DNA from: Ruegeria atlantica
Lineage (GTDB): Bacteria > Pseudomonadota > Alphaproteobacteria > Rhodobacterales > Rhodobacteraceae
Direction: 5' to 3'
DNA length: 64,000 nucleotides
Assembly (NCBI RefSeq): GCF_013032005.1
Contig: NZ_WQBE01000001.1
Location: 310,001-374,000, forward strand
Part shown: positions 51,665-60,675 of the stretch, piece by piece
Position numbering within the stretch: the stretch's first letter is position 1
How the letters are laid out: every line of letters starts with the position of its first letter
The notes under the pieces: generated by a model
Told to the model about the DNA's origin: nothing
Databases searched by the model: none
What the model saw: the letters and a program-made list of their open reading frames with translations, nothing else
Position numbers and translations under genes: made by a program

Positions 51665-52588
51665 TCAGAAAGTGGTGTCTTCCAGCGTTGTCAGAGCGTT
51701 GTGACGCGGGGCCATCGCCGCACGCGCTACGCTGTTGAGCGGAGTGGAGGAAGTGCGACCGCCAAGAGGGAAGGTCAGACCAAAGCGAAGGGTGTCGATA
51801 TCGCCGCTTGCACCGCCGACATCGATATCCGTTCTGGCCAACTCCAGAGACACTTGGCCTGGGATCTCGCTGATCTCAAGCAGGTTATAATCCACGCCGA
51901 TGCCAAGCGTTGTGTAGTCCAAATCAAGATCGCTAAACGACTGATGCACTAGACCTGCATAAGTCCCCCAACCGCTGTTGAACCGATAGTAACCGCCAAG
52001 GCCAACACTATATAGGTCAAGGTTTACGCCACCACCTGACACGTCGCTGCGAACATAGTGACCGCCGAATACGGCACTATCCGACGCTTGATAGCGGAAT
52101 CGTGCGCCGAAATCGGTCCAATCCGTGCCGTTTGGCAGGCTTGGGGAGGTTTCCGATTCGCCGATCCAGGCTTCGAACCCGGCATTTTCAACGACATACC
52201 CGCCCGAAATACCGTACGAAGTCACATCGCTGGAAAGGTTGAGCCCCAGACCAGAATCGAAATCGGCATAGTCGAGATAGCCACCCAGAACGCCGCCGTT
52301 GTCAAATTGGTAGTTCAATGTCGTGCCCAGATCCCACAGGGAAACATCCCCGGAAATATTGTCGGGATCGGCATTGTAATACTTGGCGTCAAAGCCCCAG
52401 TGCAGACCGTTGTCGAAGCTCAAAGTACCGGTGAAATCGCCGGTGAAGGTGCCGAAATCGCCACCGCCGTTGGAAATGGAAGATTGTCCATAGCCCAAGG
52501 TGGCAGCACCGTTAAATTCCTGTGCGCCTGCAATAGCCGGGGTCAGTGAAATCATTGCTAATATTGAAATTTTGCCTGGATTCAACAA
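51665..52588 (-). CDS. Outer-membrane beta-barrel (porin-like) protein
   Basis: No ATG fits. TTG 52588 is chosen because GAGGA lies eight bases upstream and it yields a signal peptide (ISILAMISLTPAIAGA) with cleavage before QEFNGAATLGYGQ. The 307-residue product is rich in Gly, Asp, Ser and aromatic residues in alternating strands, for example GTTLNYQFDNGGVLGGYLDY and VGLGGYYRFNSGWGTYAGLV, as expected for a 10- to 14-strand barrel. I recognise no specific family. A strong terminator follows. Upstream in-frame codons extend into the terminator of the next gene and are not used. Confidence 0.75.
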   Translation of the reverse strand: MLNPGKISILAMISLTPAIAGAQEFNGAATLGYGQSSISNGGGDFGTFTGDFTGTLSFDNGLHWGFDAKYYNADPDNISGDVSLWDLGTTLNYQFDNGGVLGGYLDYADFDSGLGLNLSSDVTSYGISGGYVVENAGFEAWIGESETSPSLPNGTDWTDFGARFRYQASDSAVFGGHYVRSDVSGGGVNLDLYSVGLGGYYRFNSGWGTYAGLVHQSFSDLDLDYTTLGIGVDYNLLEISEIPGQVSLELARTDIDVGGASGDIDTLRFGLTFPLGGRTSSTPLNSVARAAMAPRHNALTTLEDTTF

Positions 52589-52754
52589 TGTAGTGTCCTC
52601 TTTTTTTTTGTTGTGCCGGTCCCCTAGTTGATCCGGCCAGGGACCGACAGAGAGAAAACTAATGTGAGATTGTGAAACCGACGAATTCACGGAAACTGTG
52701 GCTTTAACGCAATGAGGTTTCTGGAATTCATATTTTGGATAGCCCGCAAAGAAA

Positions 52755-52777
52755 AACCCCGCCGGAAGGGCGGGGTT
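52755..52777 (-). terminator. Rho-independent terminator of the FadL-like gene
   Basis: AACCCCGCC and GGCGGGGTT form a nine-base-pair GC-rich stem around a GGAAG loop. On the minus strand it is followed by TTTCTTT. It lies 22 bases after the stop of the gene at 52799. The flank CGCAAAGAAAAACCC is nearly the same as that of the terminator at 51608. Confidence 0.85.
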
Positions 52778-52798
52778 CAACGTTCATTGTTTTATGGA

Positions 52799-53932
52799 TC
52801 AGCCCAGCGAGTAAGTGATCTGGAAGCCGACGCTCCAAGCGCTGTTGCCGCTGAATTCTCCTCCGGTGGTGGTAGTGGCGTCTCCAATGTCTGTATACCG
52901 GACACCACCGGAAATCTGAGCGCGTTCGAGAGAGTAGGTTCCACCGAGCCCAAGGCTCCAGAACCCATCTGTCGGGCCCAAATTTGTGACTTCGGAACCA
53001 GTGGATGTTTCATACCCAGCAGTTACCGCACCCGAAAATTCTTCCGAGAACTGATAGCCGAGCCCCAGCGTATACGTGAACGTATCATCTTCGTAGTCGA
53101 CGAGGTTATCCCCGACAATGTTGACATAGTTGGGCGGCGCAAAAACAGTTTGCGGCCAGTCCACCCATCGAATTGAACCAAACAGCAATGTTTTGGGGGC
53201 TACACCGGTTTGGAAATCCAGATTGATGGATTGAGGTGATTCAATCTCAGACTCGGTTTCCGCTGTGACCAGCACCGCACTAGGCGGGAATACAGGCGGC
53301 ACGAAGTTGAATGACTCTGTCTGGGAAAAATCGTGTGTGATTTTTGAGTTGTAAGTCAGAGCCACACGTGCGGCAATTTCTGGCTTTTCCCACGCAACGC
53401 CGACGACATACCCAAATGCGATGTCAGAATCTGTGTCGACTTCGTACCCCGCAGCGGCGGGCACTGCCACGTTGGCTTTCAAACGTTGCGCGCGCAGACC
53501 TCCGATAGCGCTGAAGCCACCGTCGAATTTATACCGAACAAGCGCAGTAATTGCGTCCACATCCGCTTTGGCGCGCAGAACATCCGTGCGCCCACCAAAC
53601 GGCGTTGTCGGGTTAATCGACAACGGGTAGTTTGACGGATACTCGATATCCGCGCCGAACGGCTCATCATAGACCAGTGCGAAATCCAGTCTGTCTGTAA
53701 AAGCATGTTTATAGGCTAAATGCGGTGTGAAGAATGACTCGGCAACATTGCCGGAATCCACGCCATTTTGAGTGCCGCTTACGCTTGGATCAGTATAGCC
53801 GAGACGGAATTGTACAACTGATCCCTCTTCGAACAGGATATTGACACCCTGTCCGCTACGATCCAGACCGCCGGCGTAAGCTCCTGTTGTCCCAACGCAC
53901 ACCGCGCACGCCTGTAGAAGCGCTTTTTTCAT
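52799..53932 (-). CDS. FadL/OMPP1/TodX-family outer-membrane transport protein
   Basis: The 377-residue protein starts at ATG 53932 after GGGAGGA, with a signal peptide (ALLQACAVCVGTTGAYA) and the mature start GGLDRSGQGVNILFEEGSV, which matches the FadL hatch region. Later strands include ATALVRYKFDGGFSAIGGLR-type aromatic-girdle patterns and a C-terminal phenylalanine-like end (VGFQITYSLG). FadL proteins let long-chain fatty acids or aromatic hydrophobic compounds cross the outer membrane. It is an isolated transcription unit with its own terminator (52755-52777). Confidence 0.87.
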   Translation of the reverse strand: MKKALLQACAVCVGTTGAYAGGLDRSGQGVNILFEEGSVVQFRLGYTDPSVSGTQNGVDSGNVAESFFTPHLAYKHAFTDRLDFALVYDEPFGADIEYPSNYPLSINPTTPFGGRTDVLRAKADVDAITALVRYKFDGGFSAIGGLRAQRLKANVAVPAAAGYEVDTDSDIAFGYVVGVAWEKPEIAARVALTYNSKITHDFSQTESFNFVPPVFPPSAVLVTAETESEIESPQSINLDFQTGVAPKTLLFGSIRWVDWPQTVFAPPNYVNIVGDNLVDYEDDTFTYTLGLGYQFSEEFSGAVTAGYETSTGSEVTNLGPTDGFWSLGLGGTYSLERAQISGGVRYTDIGDATTTTGGEFSGNSAWSVGFQITYSLG

Positions 53933-54053
53933 TCTGTCCTCCCAAAAGGTGTCCTGTTATTCAGACCGGACTATCGAGTGGTGAAGGCCGATCTGTCTTG
54001 TGGTGCTCGATACTTTCTTGAGGGTTATATTACCGTCAACTAGTGACGGTGCG

Positions 54054-54959
54054 TTATTCAGGGTGAGTGTGCCGGGAAACTGTTGCCAAACTGTTACGAT
54101 TTTCGGCGTGCACGTTCAAAAAGATGCCCGAAAAGATCACGACGGCCCCTAGCAGCGTCCAGTGATCCAGCGGCTCGTGGTACAGAATCATTCCGATCAC
54201 GGCAATTGTGGGCAGGCGGACAAAATCGAACGGTACAACCACAGTCGCAGGCGCAATAGCCAGAGCGTTGGTGATGCAATAATGCGCCAGTAGTCCTGCC
54301 AACCCAATCAATACCAGGAAGGGGATCGTGTTCGCGGTTGGCAGAGCGATCTGCCCATCAATCCCTGCGGCCATCAATCCCAGGACAGCCTGCATGACGG
54401 TCAGCCAGAACATGATGCATCCAATGCTGGCAAAACGGGTCAGGGTTTTGGTGGAAATCGTTGTAAATGCGAAGAATACCGCAGACAAAGCAGCAGCCAT
54501 AATACCAGCGCTCAGAGGCACGGCACCGGGGCGGGTAATAAGCAGGACACCGGCAAAACCAATCAAGGCAGACAGCGCGCGTACAGGTGTTAGCCGTTCC
54601 TTCAGCAGCAGCGGAGACAGCAGGATCACCCAGATGGGTTGCGTGAACTCAAGCGCAAAAACCTGTGCCAGAGGAATGACGGTTACCGCGTAGAACCACA
54701 AATTCTGACCAATAAAATGCGTCAGGTTTCGGACACCGTGCAGCCCCAGTCTGTATGTCGAGACCTGATCCCATTTGCGCGACAGGGTCAGAATCACCGC
54801 TACAACGAGGATGCCGACGAGGCTGCGGTAAAACATGATTTCGAATGTATCATGGGCCACGCTCAATTCGCGACCGGCAACCGCCATCGATGAGAAAGAG
54901 GCAATTGCCCCCGTCATCCAAAGCGCGGCTTTTCCGATCTGCGGTCTACTGCTGTCCAT
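54054..54959 (-). CDS. DMT-superfamily (EamA) transporter
   Basis: The 301-residue inner-membrane protein has ten predicted helices in two EamA repeats. The first repeat includes HDTFEIMFYRSLVGILVVAV and AQVFALEFTQPIWVILLSPL; the second includes VLIGLAGLLAHYCITNALAI and YHEPLDHWTLLGAVVIFSG. Such proteins export or exchange amino acids and related metabolites, but the substrate here is unknown. The bidirectional terminator of guaA lies just upstream at 55030-55050, so the gene has its own promoter in the short gap. Confidence 0.9.
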   Translation of the reverse strand: MDSSRPQIGKAALWMTGAIASFSSMAVAGRELSVAHDTFEIMFYRSLVGILVVAVILTLSRKWDQVSTYRLGLHGVRNLTHFIGQNLWFYAVTVIPLAQVFALEFTQPIWVILLSPLLLKERLTPVRALSALIGFAGVLLITRPGAVPLSAGIMAAALSAVFFAFTTISTKTLTRFASIGCIMFWLTVMQAVLGLMAAGIDGQIALPTANTIPFLVLIGLAGLLAHYCITNALAIAPATVVVPFDFVRLPTIAVIGMILYHEPLDHWTLLGAVVIFSGIFLNVHAENRNSLATVSRHTHPE

Positions 54960-55029
54960 TTACCTGCCTGCGGGAATCGCGGAATTCTAATTTAAAACCT
55001 ATGGGTTTCTTGCAGGACTTAAACAAAAA

Positions 55030-55050
55030 AGCCGGGTCAAAGCCCGGCTT
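55030..55050. terminator. Rho-independent terminator of guaA
   Basis: AGCCGGG and CCCGGCT form a seven-base-pair stem with a six-base loop. T-runs lie on both sides (TTTTTTG on the minus strand and TTTTTG on the plus strand), so it can work both ways. It follows the guaA stop codon within a few bases. Confidence 0.85.
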
Positions 55051-55054
55051 TTTG

Positions 55055-56614
55055 TCATTCCCACTCAATCGTTCCCGGAGGTTTCGAGGTGATGTCATAA
55101 GTGCATCGGTTGATGCCCTTGACCTCGTTGATGATCCGCGTGGCGGTCTCACCGAGGAATTCGTGGCTGAACGGATAGTAGTCGGCGGTCATGCCATCGA
55201 CCGAAGTTACAGCGCGCAGCGCACATGCATAATCATATGTGCGCCCGTCACCCATCACACCGACGGTGCGTACCGGAAGGATGGCAACAAAAGCCTGCCA
55301 GATATCATCGTACAGACCGTGTTTGCGAATCTGGTCGATATAGATGGCGTCGGCTTCGCGCAGGATTTCCAGTTTTTCACGGGTGATCTCGCCTGGGCAG
55401 CGAATCGCCAGACCCGGCCCGGGGAAGGGGTGGCGCCCGATGAAGCTCTGCGGCAGGCCAAGTTCGCGGCCCAGTGCGCGAACCTCGTCTTTGAACAGCT
55501 CTCGCAGAGGTTCGACCAGTTTCAGGCCCATCTTTTCAGGCAGGCCTCCGACATTGTGGTGCGATTTGATCGTGACCGAGGGGCCGCCCGAGAACGAAAC
55601 CGATTCGATCACGTCGGGATAGAGCGTGCCCTGGGCCAGGAATTCGGCCCCTTCGATCGTATCAGCGTGTTTCTGGAACACGTCGATGAACAGCTTTCCG
55701 ATGATCTTGCGTTTGGTTTCCGGGTCGGATTGGCCGTCCAGCTCTCCCAAAAACAGGTCGCTTTCATCTGCGTGTATCAGCTGAATGTTGTAGTTGTCGC
55801 GGAACATACCGACGACTTCTTCGGCCTCGTTCTTGCGCAACAGGCCGTGATCGACAAACACGCAAGTCAGTTGATCACCAATCGCTTCATGGATCAGGAT
55901 CGCCGCGACCGAGCTGTCGACGCCGCCGGACAGGCCGCAGATGACCTTTTTGTCGCCGACTTGCTTGCGAATCTTTTCGATCATCTGTTCGCGATAGGCA
56001 CCCATAGTCCAATCGCCGTTGAAGCCAGCCAGTTTTACGAAGTTTTCGTACAGTTTCGCGCCTCTGGGCGTGTGGTGCACCTCGGGGTGGAACTGAACGG
56101 CATAGAAATGGCGGTTGGTATCAGCCGTGATCGCATAAGGCGCGTTGGGTGAGGTGCCGAAGACCTCGAACCCGGTGGCGATTTCGCTGACGTGGTCGCC
56201 GTGGCTCATCCAGACTTGTTCGTCGCCATCCGCGAACCAGCCGTTCAGAATATCCAGTTGGTTTTTCGGAGTGACAAAGGCGCGACCGAACTCGGCAGTG
56301 CCGTGGCCGCTTTCGACCTTGCCGCCAAGCTGATGCATCATGACTTGCTGTCCATAGCAGATGCCAAGGATCGGCACGCCATAGTCAAAAATCTCTTGCG
56401 GGGCGCGGGGGGACCCCTCGCGCGTCACGCTGTCCGGCCCACCGGAAAAGATCACGGCCTTGGGCGCCATTTCGCGCACAAAGTCCATCGTGACGTTTTG
56501 ATAGGGGTGGATTTCACAATAGACATTCAACTCGCGCAGGCGGCGTGCGATCAGCTGCGTCACCTGGCTGCCGAAGTCGATGATCAAAAGGCGGTCATGG
56601 GATGTCTGGCTCAT
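55055..56614 (-). CDS. guaA: GMP synthase (glutamine-hydrolysing)
   Basis: The 519-residue enzyme converts XMP to GMP using ATP and glutamine. The N-terminal class I amidotransferase domain has the nucleophile elbow [11 protein letters not shown] and the His-Glu pair in [12 protein letters not shown]. The ATP-pyrophosphatase domain has the P-loop [10 protein letters not shown], and the C-terminal dimerisation domain ends with the conserved [16 protein letters not shown]. Length and motifs are complete. It is a single-gene unit with a terminator just after the stop. Confidence 0.98.
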   Translation of the reverse strand: MSQTSHDRLLIIDFGSQVTQLIARRLRELNVYCEIHPYQNVTMDFVREMAPKAVIFSGGPDSVTREGSPRAPQEIFDYGVPILGICYGQQVMMHQLGGKVESGHGTAEFGRAFVTPKNQLDILNGWFADGDEQVWMSHGDHVSEIATGFEVFGTSPNAPYAITADTNRHFYAVQFHPEVHHTPRGAKLYENFVKLAGFNGDWTMGAYREQMIEKIRKQVGDKKVICGLSGGVDSSVAAILIHEAIGDQLTCVFVDHGLLRKNEAEEVVGMFRDNYNIQLIHADESDLFLGELDGQSDPETKRKIIGKLFIDVFQKHADTIEGAEFLAQGTLYPDVIESVSFSGGPSVTIKSHHNVGGLPEKMGLKLVEPLRELFKDEVRALGRELGLPQSFIGRHPFPGPGLAIRCPGEITREKLEILREADAIYIDQIRKHGLYDDIWQAFVAILPVRTVGVMGDGRTYDYACALRAVTSVDGMTADYYPFSHEFLGETATRIINEVKGINRCTYDITSKPPGTIEWE

Positions 56615-56695
56615 GACTGGCTCTTAGGTCGCGCGGCGGTTATGTGCAAGCGTTATGAAGGCGATTTCAGTCAGATGCGGAAGGAGATGGGATCA

Positions 56696-57133
56696 ATGGC
56701 CGTCATTCGTTTCACGGATGCAACGCAGGATGACGTCGAGGCGGTCACAGACTGCATCAGGGCGGCTTATGCCAAAGCGCGTAGTTCTATTGATGATCTG
56801 CCTGATGTGACGAGTGGTTTGGCGCAAGATATTGCGGAACGTCGCGTGGTCCTGGCCCGCAGCGATGATGGGTTGGCTGGTGTTATTGTGTTTGCGCAAC
56901 AGGGTGCTGTGATGAAGGTTATCAATCTGGCCGTGTCACCGTCGGCCCAAGGGCAAGGAGTCGCTGGAAAACTGCTGTCCCGCGCCGAGGCTGAAGCGCG
57001 CGAGGTTGGCTGCCCCTTTATGGAACTGCGTACCCATCGTCTGATGCAAGATACGAGGGCGATTTACGCGCATCTCGGCTGGATCGAAACTGAAGTGGCC
57101 GGGAATTCGGTTGCGATGCGTAAAAACCTTTGA
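56696..57133 (+). CDS. GNAT-family N-acetyltransferase
   Basis: The start is ATG 56696, preceded by GGAAGGAG at nine bases. The open frame continues far upstream on the strand opposite guaA and is not used. The 145-residue protein has the acetyl-CoA loop VSPSAQGQGVAGKLLSRAEA, preceded by the strand VMKVINLAV, and the later ELRTHRLMQDTRAIYAHLGW typical of GNATs. The acceptor is unknown. It is divergent from guaA. Confidence 0.87.
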   Translation: MAVIRFTDATQDDVEAVTDCIRAAYAKARSSIDDLPDVTSGLAQDIAERRVVLARSDDGLAGVIVFAQQGAVMKVINLAVSPSAQGQGVAGKLLSRAEAEAREVGCPFMELRTHRLMQDTRAIYAHLGWIETEVAGNSVAMRKNL

Positions 57134-57415
57134 GGTTTGTCAGCCCGTCAATTTAGATTTCTCACAACCATCTTGCGAAATGCGACGTACCCAAATTCTG
57201 TCGCGTAAAGGAGTTTTCGCTCAGCTAGCGGTTAGACGGATTTTGCGATTTCGGTTCCATGCTTCTATCATTAGCGTCAGGAATTAGGGGTTCAAACGAC
57301 ATCGAATAGGCGATCATGTCGCTTTTACCCCTATAGCGCCGTAATCCACGTCTGGTGTGATCTGCGGTTCCGGTAACACGATTTGCAACGTGAACATGAC
57401 TAACGGGATTATCTC

Positions 57416-58960
57416 ATGGCAGAGGCAAACACCCGACGCAGAGCCAGAGGCGGTGGTGGTGCCGCCCGCAGGGCCGAGCGCACCGCAGTTCGAATCGAAA
57501 CTGCAAAATACATCGAACGGAATATTCCGAATTTCGAGGTCCTCAACGCGGAAGCGTTGGAGATCATTGAAACCAATGCGGAAACCATTCTGGCTGAGGT
57601 CGGCGTCAATTTCGTCGACAATCCAGGTGCGTTGCAGCGCTGGAAAGATGCCGGAGCCGATGTCGATGGAGAACGTGTTCGCATCCCGCGTGGTCTGGCG
57701 CGCGAGCTGATCAAAACTGCCCCCAGCGAGTTCACACAACACGCGCGCAACCCCAAAAAATCGGTTGTCATCGGGGGGCGCAATCTGGTGCTGGCGCCGG
57801 TCTACGGCCCTCCATTCGTGCGTGACGCGCAAGGTGGCCGTCGCTATGCGACCATGGACGATTTCAACAAGTTCGTGAAACTGGCCTATATGTCCAAGTG
57901 GTTGCACCACTCGGGCGGGACTGTGTGCGAGCCGACCGACGTGCCGGTGAACAAGCGTCACCTGGACATGCTGATGGCGCATATGACCCTGTCGGACAAG
58001 CCGTTCATGGGCTCGGTCACCGACCCCAGCCGGGCGCAGGATTCGGTAGAGATGTGCGAGATCCTGTTCGGCAAAGAGTTCGTGCAGGAAAACACAGTGA
58101 TGACCTCGCTGACCAACATCAACTCGCCGATGACCTTCGACGACGTGATGATGGGTTCGCTTGAAGTTTACGCGGCTAACAATCAGGCCTGCATTATCTC
58201 TCCCTTTATCGTGGGTGGCGCGATGGCACCGGTTTCGGTGGCAGGGACGCTGACGCAGGTTCTGGCCGAAGTTCTGGCCGGTGTCGCGTATAGCCAGATC
58301 ATCCGTCCGGGTGCCCCGGCAATTTTTGGTGCCTTCGTGTCATCGATTGACATGAACTCGGGCGCGCCGACCTTCGGTACGCCCGAGGCGTCGATGGTCA
58401 CCTATGGTGCGGGTCAGTTGGCGCGTCGCCTGAACCTGCCGTTCCGCTCGGCCGGGTCGTTCTGTGGCTCGAAACTGCCCGACGCGCAGGCTGCTTACGA
58501 AACAGCAAACTCGCTGAACATGGGCCTGATGTCAGGCGTGAACTTCATGCTGCATTCCTGCGGTTGGCTCGAAGGCGGTCTGGTCGCGGATTTCGAGAAG
58601 TTCGTCATGGATGCGGATCAACTGGGTGTGCTGCACGGCTTGGCCAAAGGCGTGGCTTACGACGAGAACGCGCAGGCAATGGATGCGATCCGCGAAGTCG
58701 GTCCTGGCGGCCACTATCTGGGTTGTGCCCATACGCAGGCAAACTTCAAAGACGCGTTCTGGAAGTCTGAAATGCTGGATTACAAACCGTTCGAAACCTG
58801 GGAAGATGAAGGTGGGCGTGACACGCGCCAACTGGCATCTGCCCGAGTCGAGCATCTGCTGGCCAACTACCAGCAACCGCAACTCGACCCGGCAATCAAT
58901 GCTGCTCTGAACGAGTACGTTGACAAGAAAAAAGCATCCATGCCGGATGCCTTTACCTGA
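57416..58960 (+). CDS. Trimethylamine methyltransferase (MttB) superfamily protein, non-pyrrolysine
   Basis: The 514-residue TIM-barrel protein belongs to the MttB superfamily: YIERNIPNFEVLNAEALEII, AEVGVNFVDNPGALQRWKDA, APVYGPPFVRDAQGGRRYAT and YMSKWLHHSGGTVCEPTDVP. It has no in-frame TAG, so it lacks pyrrolysine and is not a classical trimethylamine enzyme. Pyl-free relatives such as MtgB demethylate glycine betaine or other quaternary amines with a corrinoid protein. Roseobacters carry many paralogues, some of them near sarcosine oxidase or betaine genes. No corrinoid protein gene is beside it. The 282-base gap upstream probably holds its promoter. Confidence 0.9.
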   Translation: MAEANTRRRARGGGGAARRAERTAVRIETAKYIERNIPNFEVLNAEALEIIETNAETILAEVGVNFVDNPGALQRWKDAGADVDGERVRIPRGLARELIKTAPSEFTQHARNPKKSVVIGGRNLVLAPVYGPPFVRDAQGGRRYATMDDFNKFVKLAYMSKWLHHSGGTVCEPTDVPVNKRHLDMLMAHMTLSDKPFMGSVTDPSRAQDSVEMCEILFGKEFVQENTVMTSLTNINSPMTFDDVMMGSLEVYAANNQACIISPFIVGGAMAPVSVAGTLTQVLAEVLAGVAYSQIIRPGAPAIFGAFVSSIDMNSGAPTFGTPEASMVTYGAGQLARRLNLPFRSAGSFCGSKLPDAQAAYETANSLNMGLMSGVNFMLHSCGWLEGGLVADFEKFVMDADQLGVLHGLAKGVAYDENAQAMDAIREVGPGGHYLGCAHTQANFKDAFWKSEMLDYKPFETWEDEGGRDTRQLASARVEHLLANYQQPQLDPAINAALNEYVDKKKASMPDAFT

Positions 58961-59260
58961 TCACTGATATTGCGCGGCGCGGCTGGCCTGAAACAGCTGC
59001 GCCTCGCCCAACAACGCGATCAGCAGGTCCAAATGACGGACCAGCGAATAGGCTGCGTCCTCTTCTACGCGCTGCGCGTTAACCTCTCGCTCCATTTCCA
59101 TCAGCCGCATCAGAGCCGCGCCCGTGCCGGGCAGTGATCCATAGCCAAGGATGCGCTGCAGGTGCCGATCCCGGTCATAGTCCTGCGCCCCGTGTTTCGC
59201 GGCTCGTGCCAACAGGCGAGGGCGGCGGAGAGTGGTAATCATGGTCATCAGGTCCTGCAT
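58961..59260 (-). CDS. DUF6477-type small protein
   Basis: The start is ATG 59260, preceded by AAGGGAA; a GTG at 59305 would add 15 residues. The 99-residue protein has TTLRRPRLLARAAKHGAQDY and HLQRILGYGSLPGTGAALMR, which I recall as the DUF6477 pattern of Rhodobacteraceae. It is helical, with no membrane segment. It is divergent from the DUF6456 HTH gene, and the two are regularly neighbours in this family of bacteria. It may belong to the same regulatory circuit. It converges on the MttB gene, their ends touching. Confidence 0.75.
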   Translation of the reverse strand: MQDLMTMITTLRRPRLLARAAKHGAQDYDRDRHLQRILGYGSLPGTGAALMRLMEMEREVNAQRVEEDAAYSLVRHLDLLIALLGEAQLFQASRAAQYQ

Positions 59261-59401
59261 TCCGGGGTTCCCTTGTGTGAGTGAACGTCCCTGAATGTGT
59301 GACACAACCTAAGAGGGTGTTGCCTTGATTGGGTTCGCGCCGAACTCTGACTTCATGAGTGTTTATGTTTTTGAATCAAATCTGGTCCTTGTCGCCGCGG
59401 G

Positions 59402-59446
59402 TTAACGAACGAGTAACGAAAGCAACTCTAGTTAGAATTGGTTAAC
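59402..59446. promoter_or_regulatory. Possible CtrA-binding region upstream of the DUF6456 gene
   Basis: On the minus strand 59402-59416 reads TTAC-N7-TTAA, one mismatch from the CtrA consensus TTAA-N7-TTAA. At 59438-59445 the minus strand reads TTAACCAA, seven of eight bases of the CtrA half-site TTAACCAT. Both lie in the divergent gap before the gene at 59502. Found by eye; no score was calculated. Confidence 0.4.
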
Positions 59447-59501
59447 AAATTCATCGGGGGCGATTGAAAACAGATTGTTGTGTCGACGAGGGCAAGTAAC
59501 T

Positions 59502-60623
59502 ATGGAAAACAACATGGCATTCACCATTCCGGCTTGGGTACCTGAGGGGGCACAACGATACCTTGCCCACACAGAAACCGGACAGTCGATCCGCGATATT
59601 GCGCGATCCGCTGGGTGCCATGCTTCGACCATACTCAGACAAATCAGGCGCATCGAAATGCGACGGGACGATCCCTTGGTGGATGCCGCGCTGCAATCTC
59701 TGGCGGAAACGCATTTCTCGGATTCAGCCGATGGCACGGGCCCGATCCAATTCGGGGCCTTGGCTGTGACCGAAGAGGAAACCGCCGCCGCCAAGGACGA
59801 AGAATTCAACCGCGAGGCACTGCGAATTTTGCGCCGTTTGTGTGAAACGGGGTCAGTGCTTGCGGTGGCTGAGGAAATGGACAAGGCCGTGGTGGTCCGC
59901 GACACCGGAGACAGCGGCGCCACACGAACAGCGGTTGTGGATTGCAAGATTGCGCAGGCGCTGGCGCTGAAAGACTGGATTTCCTGCAACAATCCCGGAC
60001 GGATTTCGCGGTATCGGATTTCTTCGTCGGGCCGCTCGGCACTGAGCCGCCTTATGGCCGAGGCCGAGAACAAAGCGCGTGAGCGTAGTGAATTTGGAAT
60101 GGCAGATGCACAAGCTCCGTTCCAAGCGCAAATGTCACCTAATCAAAGTGCGACTGCGAAACCCGACCGTCCTCGGCGGATTCGTTATAGTGCAGCGGAA
60201 AGTCCCCTGATCGCATTGGCACGTCGGCGAGATCGGGATGGAAAGCCCTTTCTTGATGAAACACTTGTGGCGGCGGGCGAACGCCTGCGTGAGGATTTCG
60301 AACTGGCGCAGATTGGCCCTCAGGTCGCACAGAATTGGGACCATTTTCTGACTGCAGGGGGGCGCGGTGGTTTCAACAGTGAAGCCCATGCTGGGCACGG
60401 GGCGTCGGACGCACGGGATCGGGTTGAACATGCTTTGTCGGATCTGGGTCCAGGCCTCAGCGATGTTGCTTTGCGCTGCTGTTGCTACCTCGAAGGGCTA
60501 GAGCTTGCGGAAAAGCGGATGGGCTGGTCGGCGCGCTCGGGCAAGATCGTGTTGCGGATCGCGTTGCAGAGGCTCAAGCGACATTATGTGGGGCAGTCCG
60601 AGCGCAATCGCATGATCGGTTAA
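59502..60623 (+). CDS. HTH/DUF6456 protein, probable GafA-type activator of gene transfer agents
   Basis: The start is ATG 59502. The 373-residue protein has an N-terminal HTH (GQSIRDIARSAGCHASTILR), a variable middle and a C-terminal DUF6456 domain (AESPLIALARRRDRDGKPFL, later LRCCCYLEGLELAEKRMGW and IALQRLKRHYVG). This architecture and the adjacent DUF6477 gene match what I recall of GafA (rcc01865 of Rhodobacter capsulatus), which directly activates the gene transfer agent operon and is itself controlled by CtrA. The identification is from memory of the family, so gafA is proposed, not asserted. No GTA structural genes are in the window. Confidence 0.75.
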   Translation: MENNMAFTIPAWVPEGAQRYLAHTETGQSIRDIARSAGCHASTILRQIRRIEMRRDDPLVDAALQSLAETHFSDSADGTGPIQFGALAVTEEETAAAKDEEFNREALRILRRLCETGSVLAVAEEMDKAVVVRDTGDSGATRTAVVDCKIAQALALKDWISCNNPGRISRYRISSSGRSALSRLMAEAENKARERSEFGMADAQAPFQAQMSPNQSATAKPDRPRRIRYSAAESPLIALARRRDRDGKPFLDETLVAAGERLREDFELAQIGPQVAQNWDHFLTAGGRGGFNSEAHAGHGASDARDRVEHALSDLGPGLSDVALRCCCYLEGLELAEKRMGWSARSGKIVLRIALQRLKRHYVGQSERNRMIG

Positions 60624-60675
60624 TGGTGCGATATGTTTTGGTTGCACTTGGGTGGATGGGTGATAATCAAAGGTT

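Noticed and set aside
54845-56152. Long plus-strand open frame across guaA
   Set aside because: It is antisense to complete guaA and has the composition of a GC-driven shadow frame.
56192-56695. N-terminal extension of the GNAT protein
   Set aside because: The frame is open but antisense to guaA; a strong ribosome-binding site puts the start at 56696.
57416-58960. Pyrrolysine-containing trimethylamine methyltransferase
   Set aside because: The gene reads through without any in-frame TAG, so a pyrrolysine reading is not supported.
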